From Deltaproteobacteria bacterium (GTDB taxonomy: Bacteria > Desulfobacterota > Binatia > UBA9968), in the NCBI GenBank assembly GCA_005878685.1, contig VBLN01000023.1:1-8741 (forward strand): a DNA stretch of 8,741 nucleotides, written 5' to 3'. How positions within the stretch are numbered: position 1 is the stretch's first letter; every line of letters begins with the position of its first letter. This document shows positions 1 to 6,069 of the stretch, in pieces. A program made the position numbers and the translations under genes. The notes under the pieces were generated by a model. It ran no database searches. It was not told the origin of the DNA and worked only from the letters and a program-made list of their open reading frames with translations.

Positions 1-2031
1 TGCCAAACCCACGAAAAAAGTCACTAATCCAACGATGAAAAGGCCAAGGGCCAGCACATAGGCGCCCAAACGGCGCCAGAAGCTCGCGTAGGCCATTTGA
101 AGCGTATCAACGGGGTCTGCCAAAGCCTGAGCCTGCTCTGCCAAAGCCTGAGCCTGCTCTGCTAACTTCTGCTCCCGCACTGCCTTGCTCGACGAGATGG
201 CAACCTTGTGGAGGATTTTCGCGAAGGCCAACCGACGAAAAACCAACTTTCCAAAGTAGGCGAGCGCAAAGTAACTCAGAAAATACGAACCCAAAAAGCA
301 CGTTAGCGCGAGCAGGAAAGCAGAGCCGTGAGCTGCCGCACCACGGTTAAGATCCGACAAACTCTTACCGAGATCACGGAGTGCCGCTACCGTCTGGGCC
401 TGCTGTAGCCCTTCTGCAGCCAGGGTAGCCTTAAGATTCTTAGGGAATACCAACTGCGCCCACTTCAACAACCAGTCCAAATATCCGGCGTCCCAACTCC
501 ACAAGGCAAATCCGACGGTCGGAAGAATGATGACCAACCTTGCCCAACTCCAGCGGCGTTCAAAGACCACTTCGGCGAGTTCGTGATCGCGCTCGGACCG
601 ACTCTTCTCCAGGAAGGCAGTAGCCGATTCGAAGTCTCCCCCATAGAGGTTGGCCCATGTCGGCGTCGGCGCTTGCTCTTCTTGCCAATCGAGGGCCAAC
701 TGGAGATCTGGATCGCCCCAAAGCCGGGCTTTTCCCGTTTTCTCCAGCGCTGCCGTCTCCGCTAATCGCCGATACCTCCGTGCGGAGTTGGCCTCGTCCT
801 CCGCCCAGCGCCGCAGCCGCTCCCACACTCGCATCAAGCTTTCGTGAGAAATATCGATCACCTTTTCCGGCTCAAGCGGTTCTGGCGCCGGCGGCATCAA
901 GAACGCGCGGCTGGGTTCGCGGAAGAGCTCGATGACCGCTTTCACGTCTTCTTCGCTGCCAGTCCCGACGATTTCGCTCAGCGTCGCCAGCTTTAGGGGA
1001 CGCCGGACGCCGCGGGGATCAGTCCCGAGGTCGGTCAGCGCTTTGAAAAGCTTCTCGCAAATTTTTGCCCTCTCGGGAGTTTCCAGCTGACCGAACGCCT
1101 CGTTCGCATGCTGATTGAGTGCCTCGCTCATGGTGCCGATTTCCGCGTAGTGCTCCAGCTCCAGCTCCCCTTCCGCGCCATGAAACTCCCAGCAGGCCCA
1201 TGTACGATTCAAAGCGTGCTGGAGGATGGAGAGTTGATCGGGGTTGTCGCCCACATCGTTGACCAGTCGCGTCAGCAGTACCGGGTTAATCTTTGCTCCG
1301 CCCACGCTCACGGGTCCTGCGATGCTGGCCCGTCGTTCATCACGCGTCATCCGGGGCACCAGGTACTGGCCTTCATTGATCGCCTCCGGCAGACCGTAGA
1401 ACTGCGAACAGTCTCCGAGGAAATCGGAGCGCATTGTGATGACTACATAGATTGGACAATCGGGCTGCGCGCTCGCCTCCAAGAGCAGGTTAACGAAAGC
1501 GATCGCGGTTTCACTGATGCTGTATTGCTCTTTCCCATCCGGGGTTCCCAACTTCTGATACCGGAACAGCTCCTCGAACTGATCCGCCACGACCAATAAA
1601 TTCGTCCCTTCAGGCAGGCGCGCCTTGCGGAAGGTCTCGACCACTCCTTTCCTGCTCCCGCGGAGGTATGTTTCTACGATCTCCTCGATCGGCACATCTT
1701 CCTTGTGTCCCGAATATAGCACCCCTTCCGCTGCCAGCGCTTCGGCGAGACTGTGGATCGGATCGACGCCTGGGCGAAACTGCGCCATGCGCCAAGCCGG
1801 ACCCGCGCTGGCCATCAAACCGCGGTGGAGCGCAGGACGCAGGCCGCAATTAACGAGCGACGACTTGCCGCTGCCGGAGGTGCCGACCACCGCTAGAAAG
1901 CGAGTCGACGCCAGCTTGTTCACCATCGTATCGACCTGCCTTTCGCGGCCGAAAAAAAAGCGCTCTTCGTCCTCTCGGAACGGCCTTAGCCCGGGAAAGG
2001 GGTTTTGCTTCGCAGTAACGCCTGTGATCAT
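1..2031 (-). CDS. nSTAND1-type STAND NTPase with membrane C-terminus (partial, runs off the left edge)
   Basis: This gene reads without a stop or frameshift from ATG at 2031 to base 1, giving 677 residues and no C-terminus. Visible in order: the NPFPGLRPF entry motif (residues 10-18) and FFFGRE; Walker A G50-TSGSGKS-57; Walker B LLVVADQFEELFR (145-157) with D150 and E153/E154; the ITMRSDF sensor segment (198-204); QYLVPRM and GDNPDQLSILQHAL; and the winged-helix motif VIDISHESLMRVW (391-403). This set is diagnostic of nSTAND1 ATPases, which are signalling switches that oligomerise on sensing a trigger. No WD40 or TPR sensor follows. Instead there are hydrophobic segments at about 499-513, 570-595 and 658-677, a heptad repeat at 624-637, and an RDD-like stretch YASFWRRLGAY (648-658). 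No good Shine-Dalgarno precedes the ATG, and the stop of the TIR gene lies 3 bp upstream, so translation is probably coupled. The inferred role is sensor/activator of the TIR effector, anchored in the membrane. The family call is very sure; the C-terminal role is not. Confidence 0.95.
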   Translation of the reverse strand, partial: MITGVTAKQNPFPGLRPFREDEERFFFGRERQVDTMVNKLASTRFLAVVGTSGSGKSSLVNCGLRPALHRGLMASAGPAWRMAQFRPGVDPIHSLAEALAAEGVLYSGHKEDVPIEEIVETYLRGSRKGVVETFRKARLPEGTNLLVVADQFEELFRYQKLGTPDGKEQYSISETAIAFVNLLLEASAQPDCPIYVVITMRSDFLGDCSQFYGLPEAINEGQYLVPRMTRDERRASIAGPVSVGGAKINPVLLTRLVNDVGDNPDQLSILQHALNRTWACWEFHGAEGELELEHYAEIGTMSEALNQHANEAFGQLETPERAKICEKLFKALTDLGTDPRGVRRPLKLATLSEIVGTGSEEDVKAVIELFREPSRAFLMPPAPEPLEPEKVIDISHESLMRVWERLRRWAEDEANSARRYRRLAETAALEKTGKARLWGDPDLQLALDWQEEQAPTPTWANLYGGDFESATAFLEKSRSERDHELAEVVFERRWSWARLVIILPTVGFALWSWDAGYLDWLLKWAQLVFPKNLKATLAAEGLQQAQTVAALRDLGKSLSDLNRGAAAHGSAFLLALTCFLGSYFLSYFALAYFGKLVFRRLAFAKILHKVAISSSKAVREQKLAEQAQALAEQAQALADPVDTLQMAYASFWRRLGAYVLALGLFIVGLVTFFVGLA
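116..157 (-). repeat. Perfect 21-bp tandem duplication inside the STAND gene
   Basis: Two identical 21-bp copies lie at 116-136 and 137-157; a degraded third copy may lie at 158-178. In the coding strand each encodes the heptad AEQAQAL (residues 624-630 and 631-637), which extends an alpha-helical, probably coiled-coil linker between the second and third hydrophobic segments. Exact identity at the DNA level suggests a recent slippage duplication that preserves frame. Confidence 0.9.
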
Positions 2032-2034
2032 TGA

Positions 2035-3543
2035 TCAAGCGTCTTTCATGGCCTCAACCAGCGGTTGCATTGCCGCCTCACTGAATGTCTCCAAACCCAT
2101 GATCAAGTTCTCTTCGCCCATGTCGATGCAGTCTTGCTTGTGGCCAGTCATAGGAGCGGCCAAGTAGGTAAAGATGTTTAACAAAGGCTTTCCCGGGCGG
2201 GAGCTTTTGATTTTCTGCAAATCAGTTTCCGTGGTCCGCTTCCACGCCTCGTCCCCGGCTCCGTAAAAGATCAGCACCGCGTCGCATGTGGCTAGGAGTT
2301 CTTGATGAGCTTGGCGCACTGTGGCCGCGTCGCCCTCGAAGACAGGTAGCTGCACTTCCAAACCTTGCCCCTTTAAAAACCGCCGCAGCGGAATCGTAGC
2401 TGGACGATCAGCCGCGACACAAAGCAGATAGATTGTGTGCCCGCCTGGCTCCCCCGCTTCCGCTTTTTTCGACGACAGCTCTTCGAGCTTTTTCAGGGTT
2501 ATCCGCAGGATATTCTTGAATCCTTCCAGATTGTCCTCAATCAAATCACCACCCCGCTGCAATTCCTTCTTTGAGCGCAGCGCATCGATAAAGCTCTGTT
2601 GCTCCGGTTGCCCGGAGCTAACAGTCGGCAACCATATCAGGCGGGATAAACCCCGCTCCTCACTCTTCCGGGCCGCGATCTCGTTCTGTAATTGCACCGA
2701 GTCTTCCCGGCCTGGTCCATTGAGCACCATGCCGCCGTTTGCACCCACCACGTGAATAGAAAGCTGACAGCGGTCCAGCAATCCACCCACCTCAGCCACA
2801 TACTCCACTTCCATCTCGGGCAAGCGCGTTCCCTGATCAGGCAGCACCGTGTATCCTGTGGCCCGGAGTTCGCTCCGAATCTTCTCGCGGTCGTCGCCCC
2901 GGTCCCAACTACACTCCGCCAAATAGATAACCGGCTTCGGCGGACCTCCTGGCTTCGCCGGCACTGATTCGGGGATTGGATTTTCCTCCTCCTTGAGCTT
3001 CTTGATTATCTCCGCCAATTCATCCGCCATCGAAGCGACTTTTAGGTTGAAGGCCGCCTTGAACTCATCTCCGAACCTTGGATCCAGCCTCTGAAACCGC
3101 CCTCCCTCCTTCTCCTTGTAGAACGGATAACCAAGTTCTTGCTTCAACGTCCCAGGCAGTTTCTCGGATAGGTCTGCTGTCAGCGGCATTAGCATCACTC
3201 GGTGAACCCGCAACTTGTTGCCGATCACCAGTCCGCCATGGATCTCGGCTGCTTTGCAGAATTCTTCAATCTCCTTGAGGCACCATTCCGAGTTCAGATA
3301 ACGTGGCGAGAGGATCGAGACTAGGAGCGCGGTCTTGGGAAATTGGCTCACGATCTCCTCGCCAAAGACATCGCCTCCTTCCAGCTTGAGATCGCGCCAG
3401 ATCACGGCCTCCTCACCGATTGAGCTGCTGAGGAAAGCCTTTAGTGACCTGTGAAATCGATCGACCCAACCAGGATCGTTCTCCTCCGTCTGCTCATTAT
3501 CGATGTGCGCATAGCTAATGAATAAGTGGTTCGTGAACTTCAT
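2035..3543 (-). CDS. TIR-domain effector protein with three tandem TIR-like modules
   Basis: A 502-residue protein starts at ATG 3543, preceded by AAAGGAT (3559-3553) at a slightly long 9-10 nt spacing. Module 1 (about 5-165) is a canonical bacterial TIR: LFISYAHID at the first strand, and SEWCLKE with Glu91 in the position of the TIR NADase catalytic glutamate. A lysine/glutamate/proline-rich linker (about 180-203) leads to module 2 (about 204-345: VIYLAECSWD, GYTVLPD, LSIHVVGANGG, LIWLP). This is a TIR-like fold without the W-C-x-x-E motif. Module 3 (about 369-500: IYLLCVAADR, LEVQLPVFEGDA, DAVLIFYGAGDEAW) is a third TIR-like unit of a type commonly found beside nSTAND1 proteins. By family knowledge module 1 could cleave NAD+ or make a cyclic ADP-ribose signal; modules 2 and 3 more likely serve assembly or ligand binding (inference). 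It is the first gene of an operon with the STAND ATPase, separated by 3 bp and in the same frame. Confidence 0.93.
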   Translation of the reverse strand: MKFTNHLFISYAHIDNEQTEENDPGWVDRFHRSLKAFLSSSIGEEAVIWRDLKLEGGDVFGEEIVSQFPKTALLVSILSPRYLNSEWCLKEIEEFCKAAEIHGGLVIGNKLRVHRVMLMPLTADLSEKLPGTLKQELGYPFYKEKEGGRFQRLDPRFGDEFKAAFNLKVASMADELAEIIKKLKEEENPIPESVPAKPGGPPKPVIYLAECSWDRGDDREKIRSELRATGYTVLPDQGTRLPEMEVEYVAEVGGLLDRCQLSIHVVGANGGMVLNGPGREDSVQLQNEIAARKSEERGLSRLIWLPTVSSGQPEQQSFIDALRSKKELQRGGDLIEDNLEGFKNILRITLKKLEELSSKKAEAGEPGGHTIYLLCVAADRPATIPLRRFLKGQGLEVQLPVFEGDAATVRQAHQELLATCDAVLIFYGAGDEAWKRTTETDLQKIKSSRPGKPLLNIFTYLAAPMTGHKQDCIDMGEENLIMGLETFSEAAMQPLVEAMKDA

Positions 3544-4088
3544 CTAGGGCACATCCTTTGGGTTGGTCTGTTTGATCTTTCGCAGTGTTTACTGGTTTGC
3601 CCTTCCGCAGCAGGTGCCTTGTCGGAGAACCAGGGAGTTGCTGAGATTTTGCGTGCGCTCAAACCATCGAGCATGTGGATCCGTTCAGCAGCTACGCAGA
3701 CGCTCCATGAGAACTTTTTCGTTTCAGCCTCCGATTTTCGGATTTCGGCGTCAAAAGTAACCGGTCGACTCAAGGTTGGCAAGTCAAACCGTGGCTGCGT
3801 CTAAATCGCACGGAAGCCGACCTCAATAGCCGTCCATTCCTGCGTCAGTTATGTTCGAAAAATATGCTTCGACACGTGCTCTGGTCAGCGGCTTATGAAT
3901 ATTACTATACGACCGTGTGGTCTCGCTGTCCCCCTAACTACAATTCGACGAAAGTTGGCTTGCTCCATTTTCTGAAATTCGCTCACTCTCAAAAACGACC
4001 AGTTATCGCGACTGCCGATCTATTTATTTCATTGAACAGATGCGGGTTTTGTCGCCTAATACCCTGAGATAGGCCAACAAATTATCGT
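3544..4088. other. Intergenic region between divergent genes, no convincing gene
   Basis: About 545 bp separate the TIR gene (minus) from the membrane-anchored gene (plus), so it should hold both promoters. Short ORFs here start with TTG or lack a ribosome site and have noncoding-looking composition. A short GATTT(T)CGG direct repeat lies at about 3732-3748. On the minus strand GGGACA (3932-3927) and TATAGT (3909-3904) are 17 bp apart, a promoter-like pair, but some 360 bp from the TIR start. I see no tRNA, CRISPR array or transposon ends. Confidence 0.6.
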
Positions 4089-4625
4089 GTGACAAAATCG
4101 AATTTAACAACCGGCGGCAGGCCGAAGGCTAATCGTGCTCAGATTGTGACGGCAATATCTGAAGGTTTAATTGCTGTAATGGCTTGCACCGGTGTGTGGT
4201 CTTTGACGCATGGACTCAGCGTTGAAAAGGAGCAAAATGCCGAGAACGCTATCGCGCGCCTCTATCCGCTCGATGTCAATGTCAATCAAGCATTGGGCCA
4301 GACGGCTAAGCCGCGAGTAGCCTTGTATGACGATCCTGACGGTACCGTTTACCGCGGCCTAACCGACTGGGAGAAAGGTGTTTTTGAAGATGCGTGTGCC
4401 GCGTTAGGAGACGTCTTCGAGTACTATCGTTTGATCCGAGATAACATCCAATACCACAAGAAGGGCAAAGAGATAACTGATTCTTGGAACAAATACATAG
4501 AGGCGACTTGTAAAAAGAGCTATGGATTTCGAGAGTACATCAAAGACAATCGAGATATCTGGACGCCGACGTTCCTAGATGAGTTTAAGAAGTGCACGGC
4601 TAACCTTCCACGCGGTGACCAGTGA
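4089..4625 (+). CDS. Hypothetical single-pass membrane-anchored protein
   Basis: I do not recognise a named family with certainty. The 178-residue frame starts at GTG 4089. A short basic tail (KANR, 13-16) is followed by one hydrophobic segment at about 19-41, so an N-in, single-anchor topology is plausible. The rest is soluble and mostly helical: DWEKGVFEDACAALGDVFEYY (about 93-113) and then FREYIKDNRDIWTPTFLDEF (147-166). The aromatic F-x-x-Y-x-x-x-N-R-x-x-x-T-P-x-F pattern recalls small TM-anchored bacterial proteins that end in a helical domain. No clear Shine-Dalgarno sits at the normal distance; GAGATAGG is about 20 nt upstream. Its 3' end overlaps the minus-strand small ORF by 26 bp. 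The mixed residue content and length argue that it is real; its function is unknown. Confidence 0.7.
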   Translation: MTKSNLTTGGRPKANRAQIVTAISEGLIAVMACTGVWSLTHGLSVEKEQNAENAIARLYPLDVNVNQALGQTAKPRVALYDDPDGTVYRGLTDWEKGVFEDACAALGDVFEYYRLIRDNIQYHKKGKEITDSWNKYIEATCKKSYGFREYIKDNRDIWTPTFLDEFKKCTANLPRGDQ

Positions 4626-4851
4626 CTGCATCCACTATGCAATCACCAGCAACGACAAACATGCGATCTAACAAAATCAGTCGAGCGAACGATTCCCACT
4701 CGTCCGGACCCATGGATGGTCGCAAACGCTTCAAGAACAGTCCTTCCGGAAAATGGAACGGTAAGAAGCCGGGTCTTAAAGCGGACCGATCGTAGATTTC
4801 GATCCAAGTGTCGCGAGTCGATTGAGCCTGCTTGTTACCTCGGCAACGCAA
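4600..4851 (-). CDS. Small hypothetical ORF in frame behind the DUF4231 gene
   Basis: An 83-residue ORF if started at TTG 4851. The frame is open from immediately after the stop of the DUF4231 gene (4884-4882), so up to 93 residues could be read. The sequence is protein-like, e.g. FHFPEGLFLKRLRPSMG and WESFARLILLDRMFVVAG, with a mixed helical character, no cysteine motif and no membrane segment. No good ribosome site is visible before the TTG. It could be a coupled second gene, the severed C-terminal part of a longer DUF4231 protein, or a chance ORF. Its last 26 bp overlap the end of the convergent membrane-anchored gene. I do not recognise the family. Confidence 0.4.
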   Translation of the reverse strand: MRCRGNKQAQSTRDTWIEIYDRSALRPGFLPFHFPEGLFLKRLRPSMGPDEWESFARLILLDRMFVVAGDCIVDAVTGHRVEG

Positions 4852-4881
4852 AGCAAAGAGCTGGGCCTTGATTCCGAAGTC

Positions 4882-5322
4882 TCAACCCGGTTTCTCTTCT
4901 TTAGAAGGTTTCATCATGGATTGCGTCCATTCGGCATTCTCCTTTGACAACAGCGCTTCGACACGTTGGACGAGAAGATGGAAGGCGTCATCCTTATCGT
5001 AGGGCTCCGTTTGCGTCAGAAACAAAAATTTCTCAGTTTTGAGCGCTTCTGCTGTAGCTCGATACTCAATCCAGTGTTCCTGAAGTTGCAGCAGGCCGAG
5101 GAGAGATGCGATCACGGCAACGAGAACGCCCAAGGCGCCGATCGCAAGCTTGATCGGCAACGAGTCGCCCGCGAAGCCGGATAGAAATGGAATTATGGCA
5201 GCGGCAACGATCTCGGCAAAACGCAGCCGCTTGAACCAGCGTTGATTCGTGCTGCTCTTACGGTCATACCAGCTTATCTGATCGCTCAGACGCTGCTCGA
5301 TGTACTCCTCGGGTGAAATCAT
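4882..5322 (-). CDS. DUF4231 / SLATT-like two-TM membrane protein
   Basis: This 146-residue protein starts at ATG 5322, with AGGA (5329-5326) immediately upstream. The N-terminal helix YIEQRLSDQISWYDRKS (7-23) and NQRWFKRLRFAEI (26-38) lead into two hydrophobic helices at about 36-52 and 57-79. A cytosolic helix EHWIEYRATAEALKTEKF (82-99) follows, then DAFHLLVQRVEALLSKENAEW (112-132). This layout, including the conserved W-x-x-Y-R-x-x-x-E-x-L-K-x-E motif and the E-N-x-x-W end, matches DUF4231, a relative of the SLATT superfamily. SLATT proteins are predicted to act as membrane effectors, possibly pores, in nucleotide-activated or TIR/STAND-linked conflict systems, and the neighbourhood fits. 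The length is normal for the family, so the stop at 4882 gives a complete protein. Its own partner, if any, would be the ORF trailing it. Confidence 0.85.
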   Translation of the reverse strand: MISPEEYIEQRLSDQISWYDRKSSTNQRWFKRLRFAEIVAAAIIPFLSGFAGDSLPIKLAIGALGVLVAVIASLLGLLQLQEHWIEYRATAEALKTEKFLFLTQTEPYDKDDAFHLLVQRVEALLSKENAEWTQSMMKPSKEEKPG

Positions 5323-5498
5323 TTTTCCTAGCGCCTAACGATTTGCTCCGACTTTCAGGGCGAACATAAGAATCCGTTACACGCTCGATTAAGTAAAGCG
5401 AAACCGACCCACGAAGCGCGCTCGGGGTCCAGCCATGATCGACATTGCTGAAACGGAATTATTAGTGCAACTTCCGTACCACGGCGGAAGACTCGACG

Positions 5499-5954
5499 AT
5501 GAATATTCTGCTACAGACAAAAGAAGACGCCGAGGCACACTTCGGACAACGAGCGACGATAGCGATCAATCTGCTGGGAATGGTCGGCCGAGGCGAAAGA
5601 GCATTCGGATTTTTAACGGGTGATATGAGCCAGGGCTTCGACATTACGATCGGCTTCTTCAACGGAAAGGCTCGCTACATCGCGTTCAAGAAGCGCTCGG
5701 GCACTGGGTGGAATGAGGGGGACACACACGCGGCTCTCACTCAGCTCGGCCGATACTCAGACTGGTCAATTAAACCTGGCTCCGGCGCGGATTTTTATGA
5801 TTACGCCGAAAAGAAAGGAGACCAAGTCATTGCGGAAGCCACCGGTTGGCAGACGCGGGCGCGGCGATATGCCTTTGCTTACGTTGCCGACGTGCCTGGC
5901 GAAATAGGTTTGCTTCCTGATAAGACTGCCTTGGATCAAAAATTTCCAACGTAA
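5499..5954 (+). CDS. Hypothetical soluble protein, orphan small gene
   Basis: A 151-residue frame starts at ATG 5499, the only usable start after an in-frame TAG at 5463; a GGCGGAAG stretch (5483-5490) lies 8 nt upstream. There is no signal peptide or membrane helix. The core ITIGFFNGKARYIAFKK (49-65), WNEGDTHAALTQL (71-83) and DWSI (88-91), followed by RRYAFAYVAD (122-131), is an alternating beta pattern. It resembles the C-terminal part of small hypotheticals common in Verrucomicrobiota in which F-F-x-G-K-A is followed by an acidic helix and a conserved W. Compared with those it lacks a secreted N-terminus and may be an N-terminally shortened relative. It is divergent from the DUF4231 gene, with a 176-bp shared upstream region. 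Function unknown. Confidence 0.65.
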   Translation: MNILLQTKEDAEAHFGQRATIAINLLGMVGRGERAFGFLTGDMSQGFDITIGFFNGKARYIAFKKRSGTGWNEGDTHAALTQLGRYSDWSIKPGSGADFYDYAEKKGDQVIAEATGWQTRARRYAFAYVADVPGEIGLLPDKTALDQKFPT

Positions 5955-5959
5955 TCATC

Positions 5960-5995
5960 GAGATAATGAATACGAGATAATCCTGCGTGAGATAA
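5960..5995. repeat. Three GAGATAA direct repeats in the convergent intergenic region
   Basis: GAGATAA occurs at 5960-5966, 5974-5980 and 5989-5995, with start-to-start spacing of 14 and 15 bp. They lie just after the orphan gene's stop and before the 3' end of the peroxidase gene. A weak inverted repeat TGCCA/TGGCA (6002-6006, 6015-6019) follows without a T-run, so a factor-independent terminator is not convincing. Confidence 0.45.
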
Positions 5996-6069
5996 GGCTA
6001 ATGCCACGGCGATCTGGCACGCCTGCCGGTCAGTCGACAATCGTAATTTAGGGGTTCAATCGAGAAGGT

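Noticed and set aside
1108..2167. 163- and 180-residue plus-strand ORFs
   Set aside because: They lie antisense to the STAND and TIR genes, whose motifs are continuous on the minus strand.
3540..3782. 80-residue minus-strand ORF whose TGA overlaps the ATG of the TIR gene (ATGA)
   Set aside because: It starts with TTG without a ribosome site and has noncoding-like composition; the overlap can arise by chance.
3904..3932. Promoter-like GGGACA, 17 bp, TATAGT on the minus strand
   Set aside because: The match is partial, it lies about 360 bp from the TIR start, and the promoter consensus of this organism is unknown.
3864..4067. 67-residue plus-strand ORF in the intergenic region
   Set aside because: No ribosome site, odd residue content with runs of aromatic residues, no recognisable pattern.
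2035..4884. Two gene pairs split by in-frame TGA as a sign of TGA recoding
   Set aside because: TGA also ends the peroxidase and the membrane-anchored gene, TGG serves normally as Trp, and the composition is not that of recoding lineages; coincidence or coupling is simpler.
5333..5339. GCCTAAC resembling an integron attC core
   Set aside because: No matching GTTRRRY partner core at a suitable distance.
5435..5623. 62-residue plus-strand ORF overlapping the start of the orphan gene
   Set aside because: Low-complexity arginine-rich end and no ribosome site; the other frame is more protein-like.
6053..6061. GGTTCAATC resembling a tRNA T-loop
   Set aside because: No acceptor, D-arm or anticodon stem can be built around it.
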